Positions 5,502-6,719 of a DNA stretch of 6,719 nucleotides are shown here, in pieces. The notes beneath the pieces were generated by a model that saw only the letters and a program-made list of their open reading frames with translations, did not search any database and had not been told where the DNA came from. Source of the DNA: Paludibacter sp. UBA5753 (GTDB lineage: Bacteria > Bacteroidota > Bacteroidia > Bacteroidales > Paludibacteraceae); NCBI GenBank assembly GCA_002427615.1, contig DIFH01000054.1:9206-15924 (forward strand). Reading direction: 5' to 3'. Numbering within the stretch: position 1 is the stretch's first letter; every line of letters begins with the position of its first letter. Made by a program: the position numbers and the translations under genes.

Positions 5502-6563
5502 ATGAATATTGCTGCTTTGTTATCGGGTGGCGTTGACAGTTCGGTGGTTGTGCATTTGTTGAATGAAGCAGGTTACAAACCGACTTTGTTCTATATCAAA
5601 ATTGGTATGGACGATGACGAACTGTTGCATTGTACCTCCGAAGAAGATATTGAAATGGCTTCGCTTATCGCCCATAAATATGGCTGTAAGCTCGAAGTGG
5701 TCGATTTGCATAAGGATTATTGGGATAATGTGGTGGATTACACCATTAAAAAGGTGAAACAGGGACTTACGCCCAATCCGGATGTAATGTGTAATAAGCT
5801 CATTAAGTTCGGCGTATTTGAGCAAAGAGTGGGAAAGGATTTTGATAAAACAGCAACCGGACATTATGCCACCACTACCGAAATAAATGGTAAAACTTAC
5901 CTGACTACCGCAAAAGATCCGGTGAAAGATCAGACTGATTTTCTGGCGCAGATTAATTATCTGCAAGTGTCGAAACTGATGTTTCCTATCGGCCATTTGA
6001 TGAAAAGTCAGGTGCGGGATATTGCCCGAAAAGCCAATTTGCCAAGCTCTAAACGTCCAGATAGTCAGGGAATCTGTTTCCTGGGAAAGGTAAATTACAA
6101 CGATTTTATCCGCCGTTATCTGGGCGAAAAAGAAGGTCCGATTGTGGAACTCGAAACCGGAAAAATTCTTGGTAAACACAAAGGTTACTGGTTTCATACA
6201 GTCGGGCAACGCAAAGGGCTTGGGCTTTCGGGCGGACCGTGGTATGTTATCCGCAAGGATGTGGAGGCAAACATTGTTTGGGCTTCGAAAGGCTTTGATG
6301 CCGATGCACAATACGGCAACGAATTCTCGATGCGCGATTTCCATTTTATAACCGAAAACCCGTGGAGAAATGAAATTGCTGAAAAAGAGGTAACGTTTAA
6401 AATCCGCCATACGCCTGAATTTACAAAAGGAAAAATCCTTTATACGCCGGATGGTTATCGCATGATCTCGAACGAGAAATTACAGGGCATTGCGCCCGGA
6501 CAATTTGGCGTGGTGTATGATGCTGCGTCGAAAATTTGTATCGGCAGTGGCGAGATAAAATAG
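5502..6563 (+). CDS. mnmA: tRNA-specific 2-thiouridylase MnmA
   Basis: A 353-residue enzyme that activates U34 of tRNAs for Lys, Glu and Gln with ATP and replaces the 2-oxygen by sulfur delivered through a relay, in the cytoplasm. The PP-loop SGGVDSS is at 8-14. The two catalytic cysteines sit in canonical contexts: C97 in NPDVMCNKLIKF (92-103) and C192 in DSQGICFLG (187-195). Further family motifs are ATGHYA (118-123), KDQTDFL (142-148), FHTVGQRKGLG (231-241) and APGQFGVVYD (331-340). Length is normal (about 350-370). Bacteroidota often carry more than one MnmA paralog, so this may be one of several. The ATG at 5502 places the P-loop at the correct N-terminal distance. The 53-bp gap from recA lacks a TAnnTTTG element, which suggests co-transcription with recA. 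A strong terminator follows the stop codon. The sequence appears intact and typical. Confidence 0.96.
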   Translation: MNIAALLSGGVDSSVVVHLLNEAGYKPTLFYIKIGMDDDELLHCTSEEDIEMASLIAHKYGCKLEVVDLHKDYWDNVVDYTIKKVKQGLTPNPDVMCNKLIKFGVFEQRVGKDFDKTATGHYATTTEINGKTYLTTAKDPVKDQTDFLAQINYLQVSKLMFPIGHLMKSQVRDIARKANLPSSKRPDSQGICFLGKVNYNDFIRRYLGEKEGPIVELETGKILGKHKGYWFHTVGQRKGLGLSGGPWYVIRKDVEANIVWASKGFDADAQYGNEFSMRDFHFITENPWRNEIAEKEVTFKIRHTPEFTKGKILYTPDGYRMISNEKLQGIAPGQFGVVYDAASKICIGSGEIK

Positions 6564-6594
6564 CCAAAGATTCTATAACTTTAATAAATATCCC

Positions 6595-6629
6595 CGACCC
6601 TGTTGTTTTGTTGCAGCAGGGTCGTTTTT
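6595..6629 (+). terminator. Intrinsic terminator after mnmA
   Basis: CGACCCTGTTG (6595-6605) pairs with CAGCAGGGTCG (6614-6624), 11 bp with one G-U pair, around an 8-nt loop, followed directly by TTTTT (6625-6629). It lies 31 bp after the mnmA stop and ends the probable recA-mnmA transcript. The remaining bases 6630-6719 contain no gene that I can support, only an imperfect palindrome around 6683-6700. Confidence 0.9.
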
Positions 6630-6719
6630 AGTTATAGTCGGTTGATAAAAGTTAATGCAATAAACAAAAACTGTTTCAAATTGGTTTGATAATCAAAACC
6701 GAAAATCCCGTTCTTTTGT

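Noticed and set aside
5520..6410. Long open frame on the minus strand opposite mnmA (296 codons)
   Set aside because: It lies wholly inside mnmA, whose motifs are all intact on the plus strand. The minus-strand translation shows no recognisable domain and is best seen as an antisense shadow.
1..6719. CRISPR array, tRNA, rRNA, riboswitch or intact insertion sequence
   Set aside because: No regularly spaced repeats, cloverleaf-like segments, transposase motifs or paired terminal inverted repeats were found on reading both strands by eye. Structured RNAs with low sequence conservation cannot be excluded without a covariance search.

Overview
The window looks like chromosomal DNA from a Bacteroidota bacterium, most likely order Bacteroidales. 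Four things point there. The -7 promoter element TAnnTTTG recurs (230-237, 1179-1186, 3586-3593, 3642-3649, and 1095-1102 on the minus strand). Leaders are A-rich, and most starts lack a strong Shine-Dalgarno. A DUF3127 gene is present, a family I know mainly from this phylum. The PcrA, RecA and MnmA proteins have a Bacteroidota flavour. Genus is not determinable by eye.

Layout: 1-265 holds a weak hairpin and a good promoter. 266-625 (+) encodes a small DUF3127 protein with an SSB-like C-terminal tip. 626-1270 has no intact gene: it holds a 20-bp tandem repeat that folds into a hairpin, a decayed minus-strand gene (about 693-1025) readable past two in-frame stops, and the leader of the next gene. 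1271-3580 (+) is a full-length UvrD/PcrA-type helicase. 3674-4379 (+) is an AT-rich two-gene module: a minimal nucleotidyltransferase (MNT) followed by an overlapping HEPN gene broken by an apparent single-base deletion near 4177. 4426-5448 (+) is recA and 5502-6563 (+) is mnmA, followed by a strong intrinsic terminator at 6595-6629. 6630-6719 holds no gene.

The core genes serve DNA repair and recombination (PcrA-like helicase, RecA, perhaps the SSB-like DUF3127 protein) and tRNA wobble-uridine thiolation (MnmA). recA and mnmA are probably co-transcribed. The MNT-HEPN pair resembles a toxin-antitoxin or defence module inserted between housekeeping genes and now partly inactivated. No wholly new system is evident. 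The points most worth a second look are the two decaying genes, the SSB-like tip on the DUF3127 protein, and the duplicated promoter-like block before the MNT gene.
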